This document shows positions 8,610-15,711 of a stretch of 15,806 nt of DNA, one piece after another. The notes beneath the pieces are model-generated. The model did not search any database. It was not told the origin of the DNA and saw nothing but the letters and a program-made list of their open reading frames with translations. Location: assembly GCA_964605915.1 (NCBI GenBank), contig CAZSET010000076.1:1-15806 (forward strand), in the 5' to 3' direction. The translations under genes were made by a program, and so were the position numbers. Each line of letters begins with the position of its first letter. Within the stretch, counting starts at the first letter, position 1. This DNA is from DAOVRD01 sp964605915 (GTDB taxonomy: Bacteria; Planctomycetota; Brocadiia; SM23-32).

Positions 8610-8738
8610 CAGCCCGTTGAAGAAGTATGGAACAGCCGCGCCCGGCTGTTCGTTCGTGTTTGGAATGCTGCCACTGCAACGGAAAACGCACAGGCGAGGG
8701 CTCCTGTGCCACACAAGACAGGCTTCCTCAACGGGCTG
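8610..8738. mobile_element. 129-bp MITE-like element with terminal inverted repeats and 4-bp target duplication
   Basis: The ends CAGCCCGTTGAAGAAG (8610-8625) and CTTCCTCAACGGGCTG (8723-8738) are inverted copies matching at 15 of 16 positions. Both are flanked directly by ATAG (8606-8609 and 8739-8742), consistent with a target site duplication. Inside are two perfect hairpins: AACAGCCG-CGCC-CGGCTGTT (8631-8650) and CACAGG-N8-CCTGTG (8689-8708). There is no room for a transposase. This is the architecture of a miniature inverted-repeat element moved in trans by a DDE transposase; I cannot name the parent family with certainty. The right end lies 17 bases before the start of the next gene, and the duplicated ATAGGA supplies that gene's weak Shine-Dalgarno. 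Confidence 0.65.
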
Positions 8739-8755
8739 ATAGGAACGACTTGATC

Positions 8756-9205
8756 ATGAGCACCTCCGTTCCCGACATAGCCAGCCGTCGACAGTCCTGG
8801 TTCAACGCCCAGGGACTTGTGCAGAAATCCGCGTTCCTCCGGATTCGCCAGCAGCGGCCTAAGAAGCACCCCGCCAATCCGATCCTGGTGGCCGACCAGC
8901 CATGGGAGGGCACCATAGTGCAACTTTATTCCCCGGACGTGCACCATGACCCGACAACAGGCCGGTGGCAGATGTGGTACGAGGGCCACCCCGGCCCGGT
9001 TCTGCTGTGCACGGCATTCTCGGAGGACGGCATCCGCTGGACCAAGCCTGCGCTTGGCCTTCAAGAGTGGCGAGGCCGGACCGATAACAACATCATCCTG
9101 CAGACCGGCTACACGGATGCCCACTGCGCGTCCGTGGTGAAAGCCCCGACCGAGAAGGATACTGCGCGCCGGTACAAGCTTTACTACTGGGTGGGACAAG
9201 CCTAG
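8756..9205 (+). CDS. Beta-propeller glycoside hydrolase-like gene, 5' part up to an in-frame TAG
   Basis: ATG 8756 follows AGGA at 8741-8744. The 149 codons to TAG 9203-9205 form the N-terminal part of a five-bladed propeller protein of the GH32/GH43/GH130-like fold. Recognisable pieces are SPDVHHDPTTGRWQMWYEG, a typical blade with a catalytic-type Asp context, and FSEDGIRWTKPALGL, the SxDGxxW propeller repeat. No signal peptide is seen, so the protein is probably cytoplasmic. The same frame continues after the TAG without any shift into a matching C-terminal part (9227-10249), so this is one gene of 498 codons with a nonsense codon at codon 150, probably a recent pseudogene or a sequencing error. 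Its promoter region has been replaced by the MITE-like element. Confidence 0.7.
   Translation: MSTSVPDIASRRQSWFNAQGLVQKSAFLRIRQQRPKKHPANPILVADQPWEGTIVQLYSPDVHHDPTTGRWQMWYEGHPGPVLLCTAFSEDGIRWTKPALGLQEWRGRTDNNIILQTGYTDAHCASVVKAPTEKDTARRYKLYYWVGQA
9203..9205 (+). other. Premature in-frame amber codon
   Basis: The reading is TGG GTG GGA CAA GCC TAG CTC GAC GGC CAC ATC. Frame is kept on both sides, so a single substitution (for example from CAG, GAG, AAG or TGG) explains it. TAG also ends the GH2-like, GH9 and UroD-like genes and this gene itself, so general amber recoding is unlikely. Confidence 0.8.
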
Positions 9206-9226
9206 CTCGACGGCCACATCGGACCC

Positions 9227-10249
9227 ATGGGGCTGTCCCCGGAGGAGGCGGCCCCGGCGCGGGCCCTGATCAAAGCCTACCCCCGGAACGGGCACTACGT
9301 GGCCTTCTCCCCCGATGGCATCCGTTTCACGCCGCACCTAGCGAAGCCGGCGCTGGCCACCAGTGATTTCAACACCACGCTGTTCGACGAACGCGCCGGC
9401 CGGTACCGTTCGTACCACAAAATTGAACACAGAGAGCCGGGCTGGAGTGAGCGCCGGCGTTGCATGTGGCTGGCCGAGAGCGACGACGGCGTTGACTTCG
9501 GAGAGTCCCGCCTGGTCCTCGCGCCGGATGCAACCGACGACGACCTGGCCAAGGCACTGGGCGGCCGCCGCGCCGAGTTCTACGGCATGCACGTCTGGCC
9601 CTGCGGCGATTACTACCTGGGCCTGCTCTGGGTCTTCACCGTTACGAACGTGAACCCCCAACGCGGCATGGGGTGGGATGACGGGCGCATCGAGCCGCAA
9701 CTGATCTACAGCCCCGATGGCATCACCTGGAAGAGGATGCCGGTCCGCGAACCGTTCATCCCCTGCGGCCCGGCCGGCAGCTTCGAATCAGTATCCGTCT
9801 ACAGCGCCGGCAACCATCCCGTCACCATCGGCGATGGAACGCGTTTCTACTACTTCGGCGTCAGCTACACCCACGGCTTCACCGAACCCGTGCGTAGTCC
9901 CAGCAACTATTCGGGCGTCGGACTCGCAACCCTCCCGGTCGGCCGCTATGCCGGATGGCAGGCTGGCACGCACGAGGGCACGCTGGAGACTCGGCCACTA
10001 CGGTTCGCCGGCCGCGAGCTGCACCTGAACCTGGATGCGAGCCGCGGGGAAACGCGCGTAGCCCTCCTGGACCAGAACGGTGTCCAGCTCCCTGGTTTTG
10101 GGTTCGACGATTGCACGCCACTAACGGGCGACAGCCTCGACTGCACCGTCTGCTGGAAGGGAGGCGCTCTACCGGCGGCGAGCGCCGTGCCCATACGGCT
10201 GGCGTTCGCCCTGCGACACAGCGCGCTCTACACGTGGCAGTTCACGTAG
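9227..10249 (+). CDS. Beta-propeller glycoside hydrolase-like gene, 3' part after the in-frame TAG
   Basis: This part is in the same frame as 8756-9205 and ends at TAG 10247-10249. ATG 9227 is only the first Met after the nonsense codon; the bases before it carry no Shine-Dalgarno, so independent translation is unlikely. The translation continues the propeller with further SPDG repeats (YVAFSPDGIRFTPH, IYSPDGITWKRMPV) and the acidic DERAGRYRSYHK blade. It ends in a beta-sandwich-like region (RFAGRELHLNLDASRGETRV onward) such as follows the propeller in GH32-type enzymes. Homologous planctomycete proteins are usually annotated only as glycosyl hydrolase or hypothetical, so I do not name a substrate. 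Codon use is the same on both sides of the stop, consistent with a recent break. The gene is convergent with the UroD-like gene 80 bases downstream. Confidence 0.7.
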   Translation: MGLSPEEAAPARALIKAYPRNGHYVAFSPDGIRFTPHLAKPALATSDFNTTLFDERAGRYRSYHKIEHREPGWSERRRCMWLAESDDGVDFGESRLVLAPDATDDDLAKALGGRRAEFYGMHVWPCGDYYLGLLWVFTVTNVNPQRGMGWDDGRIEPQLIYSPDGITWKRMPVREPFIPCGPAGSFESVSVYSAGNHPVTIGDGTRFYYFGVSYTHGFTEPVRSPSNYSGVGLATLPVGRYAGWQAGTHEGTLETRPLRFAGRELHLNLDASRGETRVALLDQNGVQLPGFGFDDCTPLTGDSLDCTVCWKGGALPAASAVPIRLAFALRHSALYTWQFT

Positions 10250-10295
10250 GAGATGCATGCCGCGGCACCATTTCCCCTTCATTCCGCTTACCCGC

Positions 10296-10311
10296 TGGCC
10301 GGCGCAGGCCA
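10296..10311. terminator. Weak hairpin between convergent genes
   Basis: TGGCC-GGCGCA-GGCCA is a perfect 5-bp stem in the 80-base gap between the propeller-hydrolase and UroD-like stops. It could serve as a shared bidirectional terminator, but it lacks a T run on either side. Confidence 0.2.
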
Positions 10312-10329
10312 CACACGATCTCATGGTGA

Positions 10330-11619
10330 CTAACTGCCGTATTTCCTCGCCATGTCCATGGCGATCCGGGTCCATTCGGTCAGCCTGTGCGGTTCGTTAC
10401 GCACGGTGTGAAGGTCCTGGAGGTTGACCTCAACGACGTTGTCACGTGTCTTCTCGAACGCGTCCCGCAGCTTCTGCTCAGCCAGATCTGGATGCCATCG
10501 CCCCATGCTCAGGATGTTCGGGTTCGGCTTGTGGGTGTACACGTAGTCGCGGCCCACCTCAGCAGAGGCGCGTTCAATGTCGACCCAAGGGCTCATGGAT
10601 ACGCGGCGCAAGTTGCCGATCTGGCGCACAATGTGCATCTTCATGTCCAGGGGCTCGCAGCAGCCGTAGCAGCTCAGTCCGAACCGCTCCAGAAGCTGCT
10701 TCTCGTACTGCAACGCGAACTCGTCGTGCATCGTGGGGGAAATCCCCGCGGTGAAGATCTGCGTTGCCGCACGCGCCCAGAGGTCCCTCAACCGAACGTG
10801 CTCTCCGTCGAAGCCGGGCTGCGGTAGCTGGTCGGTCCATGCATAGCCGCCGGAGCCCAGCAGTGTGTTGGCGTTGCCTGGAGAGAGGGCGTTGAGCGCT
10901 TCGACCTGCTCGATGCTGTGCATGTAACCAGCGGTGATGCGTTCCAACGCTTCGTGCACCCACTTGGGCCGGTCGACCATGTCGACAAACGTCTGCTCGA
11001 TGCCGCGCCATCTGATGAACTGGTCCATCGGTTCGAACCAGAAGAAGTCTCGGCCCCGTTTCTCAACGTGCAGGATGCCGGCGTAGAGTTCGCACAGCAG
11101 CTGGTATCGGCGCTCCGTCTCGTGCCAATCCACGGTGACCACGGGATCGGTCTGGATCTTGTCGATGTCCTTCTCTTCAACGATTACAGGGACGAACGCA
11201 TACGCGCCTGAGGGCTCGTCGGGCTTGTTCAGGACCTGCGTGATGCCAAAGTCGGTCGTCTGCACTTCACCGCGGACCGCCAGGGGACAGGTGATCACAT
11301 CGTCGACCGCGCGATCATCGGGGAAGTGCTCCCAGCAGTAGACCCGCTTGCGCAACTCCAGTTCCTGGCGCCGGCAGAATGGGTCAGCGGCCCGAAGCGT
11401 AGCCTCTGGGATGAGTTCCTCCCAGATGTTCCACGCCACCGCCTGCACGTGGATGAGCGGTCGGACGCGCTCGAGGCAGTTGAGACGTGTCCATAGATCC
11501 CTCTTCTCCTGCTGCACGGGCAGCGCGGCGATCTCGGCGACGCGCTTGGCGAGCGTGCGGACGATGCCCTTGTCGTACTGAGTGAAGCTCACGCCGTTGC
11601 CCCTCTCAACACTTGCCAT
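10330..11619 (-). CDS. Uroporphyrinogen decarboxylase-like (URO-D/MtaA-type) protein
   Basis: A 429-aa protein. I start it at ATG 11619 because AGGA lies five bases upstream and the longer open frame to 11826 runs back through transposon debris. It has the URO-D TIM-barrel pattern: an N-terminal helical region, DWHETERRYQLLCELYAGIL, a WFEPMDQFIRWRG segment, and the late metal-site-like motif CYGCCEP (C317, C320, C321) followed by IGNLRRVSMSPWVDIE and YVYTHKPNPN. It is not true HemE: length and motifs fit the divergent branch that includes corrinoid methyltransferases such as MtaA and CmuA, which use a Cys-rich zinc site to move methyl groups between a corrinoid protein and a thiol. No corrinoid protein or partner methyltransferase is visible, so the substrate is unknown. 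Removal of methyl groups from modified sugars would fit the neighbours but is speculation. It stops with TAG. Confidence 0.82.
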   Translation of the reverse strand: MASVERGNGVSFTQYDKGIVRTLAKRVAEIAALPVQQEKRDLWTRLNCLERVRPLIHVQAVAWNIWEELIPEATLRAADPFCRRQELELRKRVYCWEHFPDDRAVDDVITCPLAVRGEVQTTDFGITQVLNKPDEPSGAYAFVPVIVEEKDIDKIQTDPVVTVDWHETERRYQLLCELYAGILHVEKRGRDFFWFEPMDQFIRWRGIEQTFVDMVDRPKWVHEALERITAGYMHSIEQVEALNALSPGNANTLLGSGGYAWTDQLPQPGFDGEHVRLRDLWARAATQIFTAGISPTMHDEFALQYEKQLLERFGLSCYGCCEPLDMKMHIVRQIGNLRRVSMSPWVDIERASAEVGRDYVYTHKPNPNILSMGRWHPDLAEQKLRDAFEKTRDNVVEVNLQDLHTVRNEPHRLTEWTRIAMDMARKYGS

Positions 11620-11625
11620 TCTATC

Positions 11626-11745
11626 CTGCCGGTAGACAGTACCCTGACATGGGCCGGGCCCGGGCTGCTCGCCTATCGCGAGTTGGATCAGCACTTGGGA
11701 CTGACCCAGTCGGCCGCATGGAAGCTGGTGGATGCTCGCACGGGC
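11626..11745 (+). pseudogene. N-terminal fragment of an IS1380-family transposase
   Basis: The plus-strand frame reads LPVDSTLTWAGPGLLAYREL followed by DQHLGLTQSAAWKLVDARTG. This matches the conserved beginning of IS1380-type DDE transposases (an LT..aGLLaYRELD..LGLT core, then LvDaRTG). After DARTG the frame runs on to a TGA at 11860 without further resemblance, so only about 40 residues remain and the catalytic part is gone. The family call is from memory of the motif. The fragment lies directly upstream of the UroD-like start, on the opposite strand. Confidence 0.5.
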
Positions 11746-11989
11746 ATCTGGGAAATCGGGGGCAAGAGGAAGACGGGCCAGCCCCCAGGCGGAACAGTGT
11801 GTGTTTACCCAGTCCACCTGGACCAAGGGCAGCCCGGCCGAGGGGGCCGGCCGTCATCCTGAGACGCCTGAGGTCGTGTGCAACTGGAGTGCCGAACACA
11901 GACATGCAACGGGGAGACCCCGAATGGTCGATGGGAGAGGGGGCGAGCGGCGGGGGCCCACTCCCCCAAGCCTGAATCGCAGTGGGCCC

Positions 11990-12124
11990 ACTGTGCGGTC
12001 CGCGCTGATTATACTCTTCGCGCCATTCGTCCAGCACATACCGTGCCTCCGGCAGGCTCAGAAACAGCTCCCGGTTCAGAAGCTCATCCCGCAACTTGCC
12101 GTTGAAGGTCTCCCCAGCTGCCAT
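11990..12124 (-). pseudogene. C-terminal fragment of an IS3-family transposase (OrfB/integrase core)
   Basis: The minus-strand translation ETFNGKLRDELLNRELFLSL, then PEARYVLDEWREEYNQRGPHS, is the well-known end of the IS3-type DDE integrase core (usual form SFNGRLRDELLN...EARxxIExWRxxYNxxRPHS). The catalytic Glu environment and everything N-terminal to it are missing. Similarity stops after PHS, exactly at the perfect palindrome AGTGGGCCCACT (11981-11992). The open frame continues to TAG at 11621-11623, one base before the UroD-like ATG, but that tail looks like shadow. A GAGGAGG stands ten bases before the ATG at 12124, so the fragment may be fused to the start signals of another lost gene. 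Confidence 0.7.
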
Positions 12125-12187
12125 CACGTGACCTCCTCGGGTCTCGACCTCCCACCGGTTTGAAGGCGTCTGCGTTTCGTGACGCAA

Positions 12188-12692
12188 GAGCTTTGTCTCT
12201 ATGGATCAGGCTAGCGATGATGCAACGTCCCGTCATGGCTGAATTCGCCGGAAGACCTGCCCGTCTGCCCCGATCAGTGATCAGGACACGATCGGCTCCT
12301 GCACCAGGTTGGCCCCGGGCCCGGGCGTCTGGACGATCTCATGGGTAGGTCATTTCACAAGGGACCGATGGGCAGACCTGCGAGGTGTACCAAACCCGAC
12401 TCTTTCCGATACAGCCATGCCCGGCCATGCACGCGAAGAGGCGGATAGAATGGGGGACCTGGACGCCGGGGATCACGGCGGGGCAACTACTTCAGCATGA
12501 GGGTGATGACGCACCGACCATCCTGGCCTTCCTATGGCCCTCGTGGCTGGAGGACACCACGAAAACCGGCGTGATGACGGGCGGTCCTGCTGCACTAATA
12601 AGGTAGATCGGGCCTTGCAGAAGCCGGGTCCGGGGCGGTCGCTCCCTTCAGTGGCCCCATGACGCGATCAGAGACCTGATATTAGGTGACCG
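12188..12692. other. Stretch without recognisable genes
   Basis: About 500 bases between the IS3 remnant and the secreted-protein tail. Short open frames on both strands do not resemble known families, and stops are scattered in all frames. I see no convincing promoter, terminator or repeat here. It is probably decayed DNA left by the rearrangements recorded on both sides. Confidence 0.3.
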
Positions 12693-12827
12693 ATGACACT
12701 CAAGGCAAACCATGCCGTCATCCTCGTGCACTCCAGCAGGACCGCGTCGTACAAGACCCTGTGGTATGACGACGTCGTGGTGGCCACGTCGTACATAGGC
12801 CCGCAGGCCTCGGTCACGGGAGACTGA
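12693..12827 (+). pseudogene. C-terminal tail of a lost secreted protein (concanavalin-like, DDVVVAT-YIGP motif)
   Basis: A 44-codon plus-strand frame, ATG 12693 to TGA 12825-12827, preceded in frame by a TGA two codons upstream. Its core LWYDDVVVATSYIGP matches the closing strand motif (W-x-DD-VVV-x-T-x-YIGP) that ends many jelly-roll/concanavalin A-like polysaccharide lyases and hydrolases of planctomycetes and related bacteria. The rest of the domain, normally 150-250 residues upstream, is absent. AGGTGA stands just before the ATG but the product would be a lone beta-strand, so I call it a gene remnant. Its stop is 43 bases from the GH9 stop on the other strand. Confidence 0.5.
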
Positions 12828-12869
12828 CGCCTGTTGCTGCCGCACCGCCGGCCGGTCCGCCGGTCGCGG

Positions 12870-15182
12870 CTACTCGCCTCGATGCGGCTCTCCCAACGAG
12901 TAGAGATAGCCCAGCAGCAGCGTTTTGCCCCGCATGGTCTGTTGAGGCGTGAACTCGTTGTTGGCATAACAATACCGGGCCCTCCAGAGCGCTTCGGCGT
13001 GGGGCCACTGGTCCCAGGCCGGGTAGCCCTTCTGCGCATACCACTGCGGGTCGGCCTTGTAGCCCCGGCCCCAGGCGTCGGCATTCATGTAGGGAGTGTG
13101 GCCGGGATGGACGCCCGGCACACCGTCGTTGCGTCCTGAAGTGAAGATGTCCTGCACGCAGCGGCTGCCCAGGCCGGTCATGAAGACCATGTTCATGGAG
13201 TTGCGCCCCTGGCTGTAGTCGGCCTCCAGGATCATGGCCTTCAGCAGCGCCTCCCGTTCGGCCTCGTCGGTCGATATGGCGTGTGCGATGCAGAGCGGGT
13301 GGACCATGATCGTGGCCTGGAACCACCCGTGGGTCTCGTCGCTGCTGCGGCGGGAGGGGCGTTGCTCGGACGGCGCCACGTTCTTCCGCATGGCGTCGTT
13401 CAGGATCGACGACTTCATGTTCCCCAGCAACTCGGGGTAGCGGATCGGCTGCCGCCCGTTCTTGGCGCACATCAGATAGGCGGCCGTGCCCCAGTACTGG
13501 CAGCCCGTCCCGCGCCCTTCGAGCTCCGACGTCGGTCCTGTGACGAAGCACTCCTCCGCCATCGCATCCTCGTAGGCGCGGTCGCCGGTGACGTTGTAGA
13601 GGAAGGCGCCCGCCATCATCTTCAGGTCACGACCCCGCATCCGGCCGTTGCCGATCCCGTAGGAGAAGTCGAGTCCCTCGCCCTTGGCCCTCTCCCAGGC
13701 TTCCATGGCGGCATCCCTGTACTTAACCATCAGCTCAGGCCGGCCGGCGATGCGGAAGCAGTCGGCCACCATGGCGCAGTTGGCCGCGTTGCCCCAGGCC
13801 ATGTACGCGTGGGCGGCGGCCTGGTGCATGGTCAGGTTGTCCCTGCCTGGGTTGTTCAGCCCAAAGGAGTAGTTGCCGTCCCCGTCGCGCAGGCGCAGCC
13901 AGAAGTCCACTTCGTAGAGCGCCTCGTTGATGATGTCGGGGATGCCGTTGCCGCTCTCGGCGATGCCCAGATCGTCATCGTCAATCGTCCCGTTGCTCAG
14001 GAAGTAGGGCAGGAGCATGTCCCAGATGATGGAGACGTGGCCGGCGTGCCGGTCCCAGTCGGCCGCGTCGGAATGCCCGCCCCAGGCGTGCGGGTTGGTC
14101 GGCTCGCCGGGCTCCCTGTACTGGACCCATTGCTCCTTCCGGTCCCAGACGTCGCCCCGCATCCGACGCCAGTCCGGGTGCTGGGGGCCGAAGGCCGTCC
14201 GGTAGACCTTGAACCCCGGCGGGTCCACGTCGGGGATGAAGCGCGGCTGGCGCGGCGGCGGGTCGAAGTCCATGCCCATGCCGATGCGCATGTAGAAGAA
14301 GCCGCGCACCGACGTCCTGAATGGCTCGTAGTAGACGTCGCGCCTCAGCTGGAACTCCGGGCTGCAGCCGATACCCTCGATGACCAGCCGGAACCTGCCC
14401 GTGCCGGTGAACTCGGAGAAGTCGCAGTTCCACACGTCCGATGCGGTCAGGTCCCACTTGCCGAAGTCCGGCCCCCGTTGCTTCCAGAACGAGACCTGGC
14501 CAACTTCGTGCTGCTGCCGGGAATCGGTATCGTAGAGGATGACCTTGCGGCCGACGTACTCGGAGTAATCACGAGCCCCGCCGTCGCCCAACCACATGTA
14601 CAGGTCGGCCGACTTCACGGCGGTGTGGTCGGGGTTGTAGCCTATGATGTTGACGTGGAGGGCCTCAGAGACGCTGCTGAAGACATCAAATACGAAGTCG
14701 GCAGATGCCGTGTCGCTGTGGACCTCGGGCGCGATCGCAAGCTTGTAGCTCTTGCCGTGCTGGAGCTTATGCGGCAGCTTGAGGAAGATCGTGTGCTCAA
14801 GCGTGTAGTTGGCCTCCGGCCACGTGTTGTCGGTCCCGTTCACCTTGGTCCTGCGGTAAGCCGCGATCGGGCTGGCCGGTGCGGCGTAGCCTTCGTCGTC
14901 CTCCGAACTGATAGTGTAGCTGGCGGGATCGACGGCACGGGCGGTGTCCAAAGGCGGCTCGTAGCGCTTGATGACATCTCCCGCCGGATCCTCGTGGCCG
15001 CCGAAAGCGCCGGGCCCCTTGCCATCGTCGGGGTGCTCCACTTCGCCGTCCAGCCAGTGGACCATCACATGCTGCTCGTCGACGGTCCGGACGTCGACGA
15101 GCCTGGCCCCCGAAGCCGATGCACACACGCCCGCGATCAACATCATGGCGGCGATCCCTTCTGTCCTGCGTCTCGACCACAT
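12870..15182 (-). CDS. Secreted glycoside hydrolase family 9 (cellulase-like) enzyme
   Basis: A 770-aa exported enzyme. ATG 15182 has AAGGAAGG nine bases upstream and is followed at once by a signal peptide (MWSRRR, hydrophobic stretch, cleavage near ASASGA-R); the frame's earlier start at 15251 lacks these. Residues about 27-170 form a beta-rich Ig/FN3-like domain. Residues about 175-305 are the CelD N-terminal Ig-like domain (VNIIGYNPDHTAVKSADLY). Residues about 310-765 are the GH9 alpha/alpha-barrel. The catalytic Asp motif is GGHSDAADWDRH with D372 and D375 (usual form GGWYDAGD). The late block GRNSMNMVFMTGLGSR with a following HPGHTPY replaces the usual GxNP...HHR. The acid is E743 in NNEFTPQQT. 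The family inverts beta-1,4-glucan or glucosamine linkages; the altered motifs leave the true substrate open. It ends with TAG. Confidence 0.88.
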   Translation of the reverse strand: MWSRRRTEGIAAMMLIAGVCASASGARLVDVRTVDEQHVMVHWLDGEVEHPDDGKGPGAFGGHEDPAGDVIKRYEPPLDTARAVDPASYTISSEDDEGYAAPASPIAAYRRTKVNGTDNTWPEANYTLEHTIFLKLPHKLQHGKSYKLAIAPEVHSDTASADFVFDVFSSVSEALHVNIIGYNPDHTAVKSADLYMWLGDGGARDYSEYVGRKVILYDTDSRQQHEVGQVSFWKQRGPDFGKWDLTASDVWNCDFSEFTGTGRFRLVIEGIGCSPEFQLRRDVYYEPFRTSVRGFFYMRIGMGMDFDPPPRQPRFIPDVDPPGFKVYRTAFGPQHPDWRRMRGDVWDRKEQWVQYREPGEPTNPHAWGGHSDAADWDRHAGHVSIIWDMLLPYFLSNGTIDDDDLGIAESGNGIPDIINEALYEVDFWLRLRDGDGNYSFGLNNPGRDNLTMHQAAAHAYMAWGNAANCAMVADCFRIAGRPELMVKYRDAAMEAWERAKGEGLDFSYGIGNGRMRGRDLKMMAGAFLYNVTGDRAYEDAMAEECFVTGPTSELEGRGTGCQYWGTAAYLMCAKNGRQPIRYPELLGNMKSSILNDAMRKNVAPSEQRPSRRSSDETHGWFQATIMVHPLCIAHAISTDEAEREALLKAMILEADYSQGRNSMNMVFMTGLGSRCVQDIFTSGRNDGVPGVHPGHTPYMNADAWGRGYKADPQWYAQKGYPAWDQWPHAEALWRARYCYANNEFTPQQTMRGKTLLLGYLYSLGEPHRGE

Positions 15183-15241
15183 AGCAGAGCCTTCCTTGCA
15201 CGCTGCTGTCCAGTGCCCGCCGGCATCGACTTCCTCCACAG

Positions 15242-15257
15242 GACCGTGCAAACGGTC
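15242..15257. promoter_or_regulatory. Perfect palindrome in the GH9 leader, candidate operator
   Basis: GACCGT-GCAA-ACGGTC is a perfect 6-bp inverted repeat with a 4-base spacer, 60-75 bases upstream of the GH9 start. Position and symmetry suit a dimeric regulator or a short leader hairpin. I cannot assign a regulator family. Confidence 0.3.
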
Positions 15258-15284
15258 GCCTCGTCAGGGCACGGTTCCCTGGCT

Positions 15285-15311
15285 AGCATAGCCGTTTGTC
15301 TCGCTCGAGAC
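15285..15311 (-). promoter_or_regulatory. Possible GH9 promoter region with a second palindrome
   Basis: On the minus strand TATGCT (15290-15285) could be a -10 box, but the hexamer 17 bases before it, TGGTCT, is a poor -35. The palindrome GTCTCG-CT-CGAGAC (15298-15311) lies just upstream of the -10, in the spacer and -35 zone, where an activator or repressor could act. Confidence 0.25.
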
Positions 15312-15711
15312 CACACCGCTTGGGGCGGCATGGAGCGCCACGGCCCGGCGGCCACTTCAGCAAGAACGGCATGGCTCTCGGACTGAGGTAGTCGTCCTGC
15401 TGCCCTCGTCGCTCGACCTCCCATGCTTGCCCGCCGCGGCGGGAACGTCTACACGGATCCCAGCCTGCTGGGCGTCGCTGGGGCGATAGGGGCAGTGCCG
15501 GCTCTACTGGTGGACAGCGCCGTGCCGCTTGGGCAAGGGCCCCAGGCGGCCTCAGGGGGGCAGTAGGGCGTGAAACCGGTTCCCCCGGCCGCTCTGGGGG
15601 CGCACAGACGGCTTCGGGTGTGTCGTTTCAGGGACCAGGTGCTGCAAGACGCGCCGGATAGAGGGGGAACTGCCGGATGCTGTACCGGCGGGCGCACCCC
15701 CAGGGCAAACG
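15312..15711. other. Intergenic region between the histidine kinase and the GH9 gene
   Basis: About 400 bases downstream of the kinase stop. Short frames here look like GC-driven openness and none has family motifs. A CCCCC-N9-GGGGG hairpin near 15575 could end the kinase transcript, but without a T run the call is weak. Confidence 0.3.

Noticed and set aside
9203..9205. Genome-wide amber recoding or pyrrolysine at the internal TAG
   Set aside because: TAG terminates at least four genes of the window at their natural ends, including this one, and no suppressor tRNA is visible here.
11620..11826. Longer N-terminus for the UroD-like protein (to 11826)
   Set aside because: The extra 69 residues run through IS debris and do not look like URO-D sequence; ATG 11619 has AGGA at good spacing.
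12160..12606. Short plus-strand frames in the gap upstream of the secreted-protein tail
   Set aside because: They are under 75 codons, without ribosome binding sites or recognisable motifs.
13281..15386. 701-codon open frame on the plus strand opposite the GH9 gene
   Set aside because: It mirrors the codon structure of a clearly recognisable GH9 gene in GC-rich DNA, and its Val/Arg/Asp-rich translation has no family motif.
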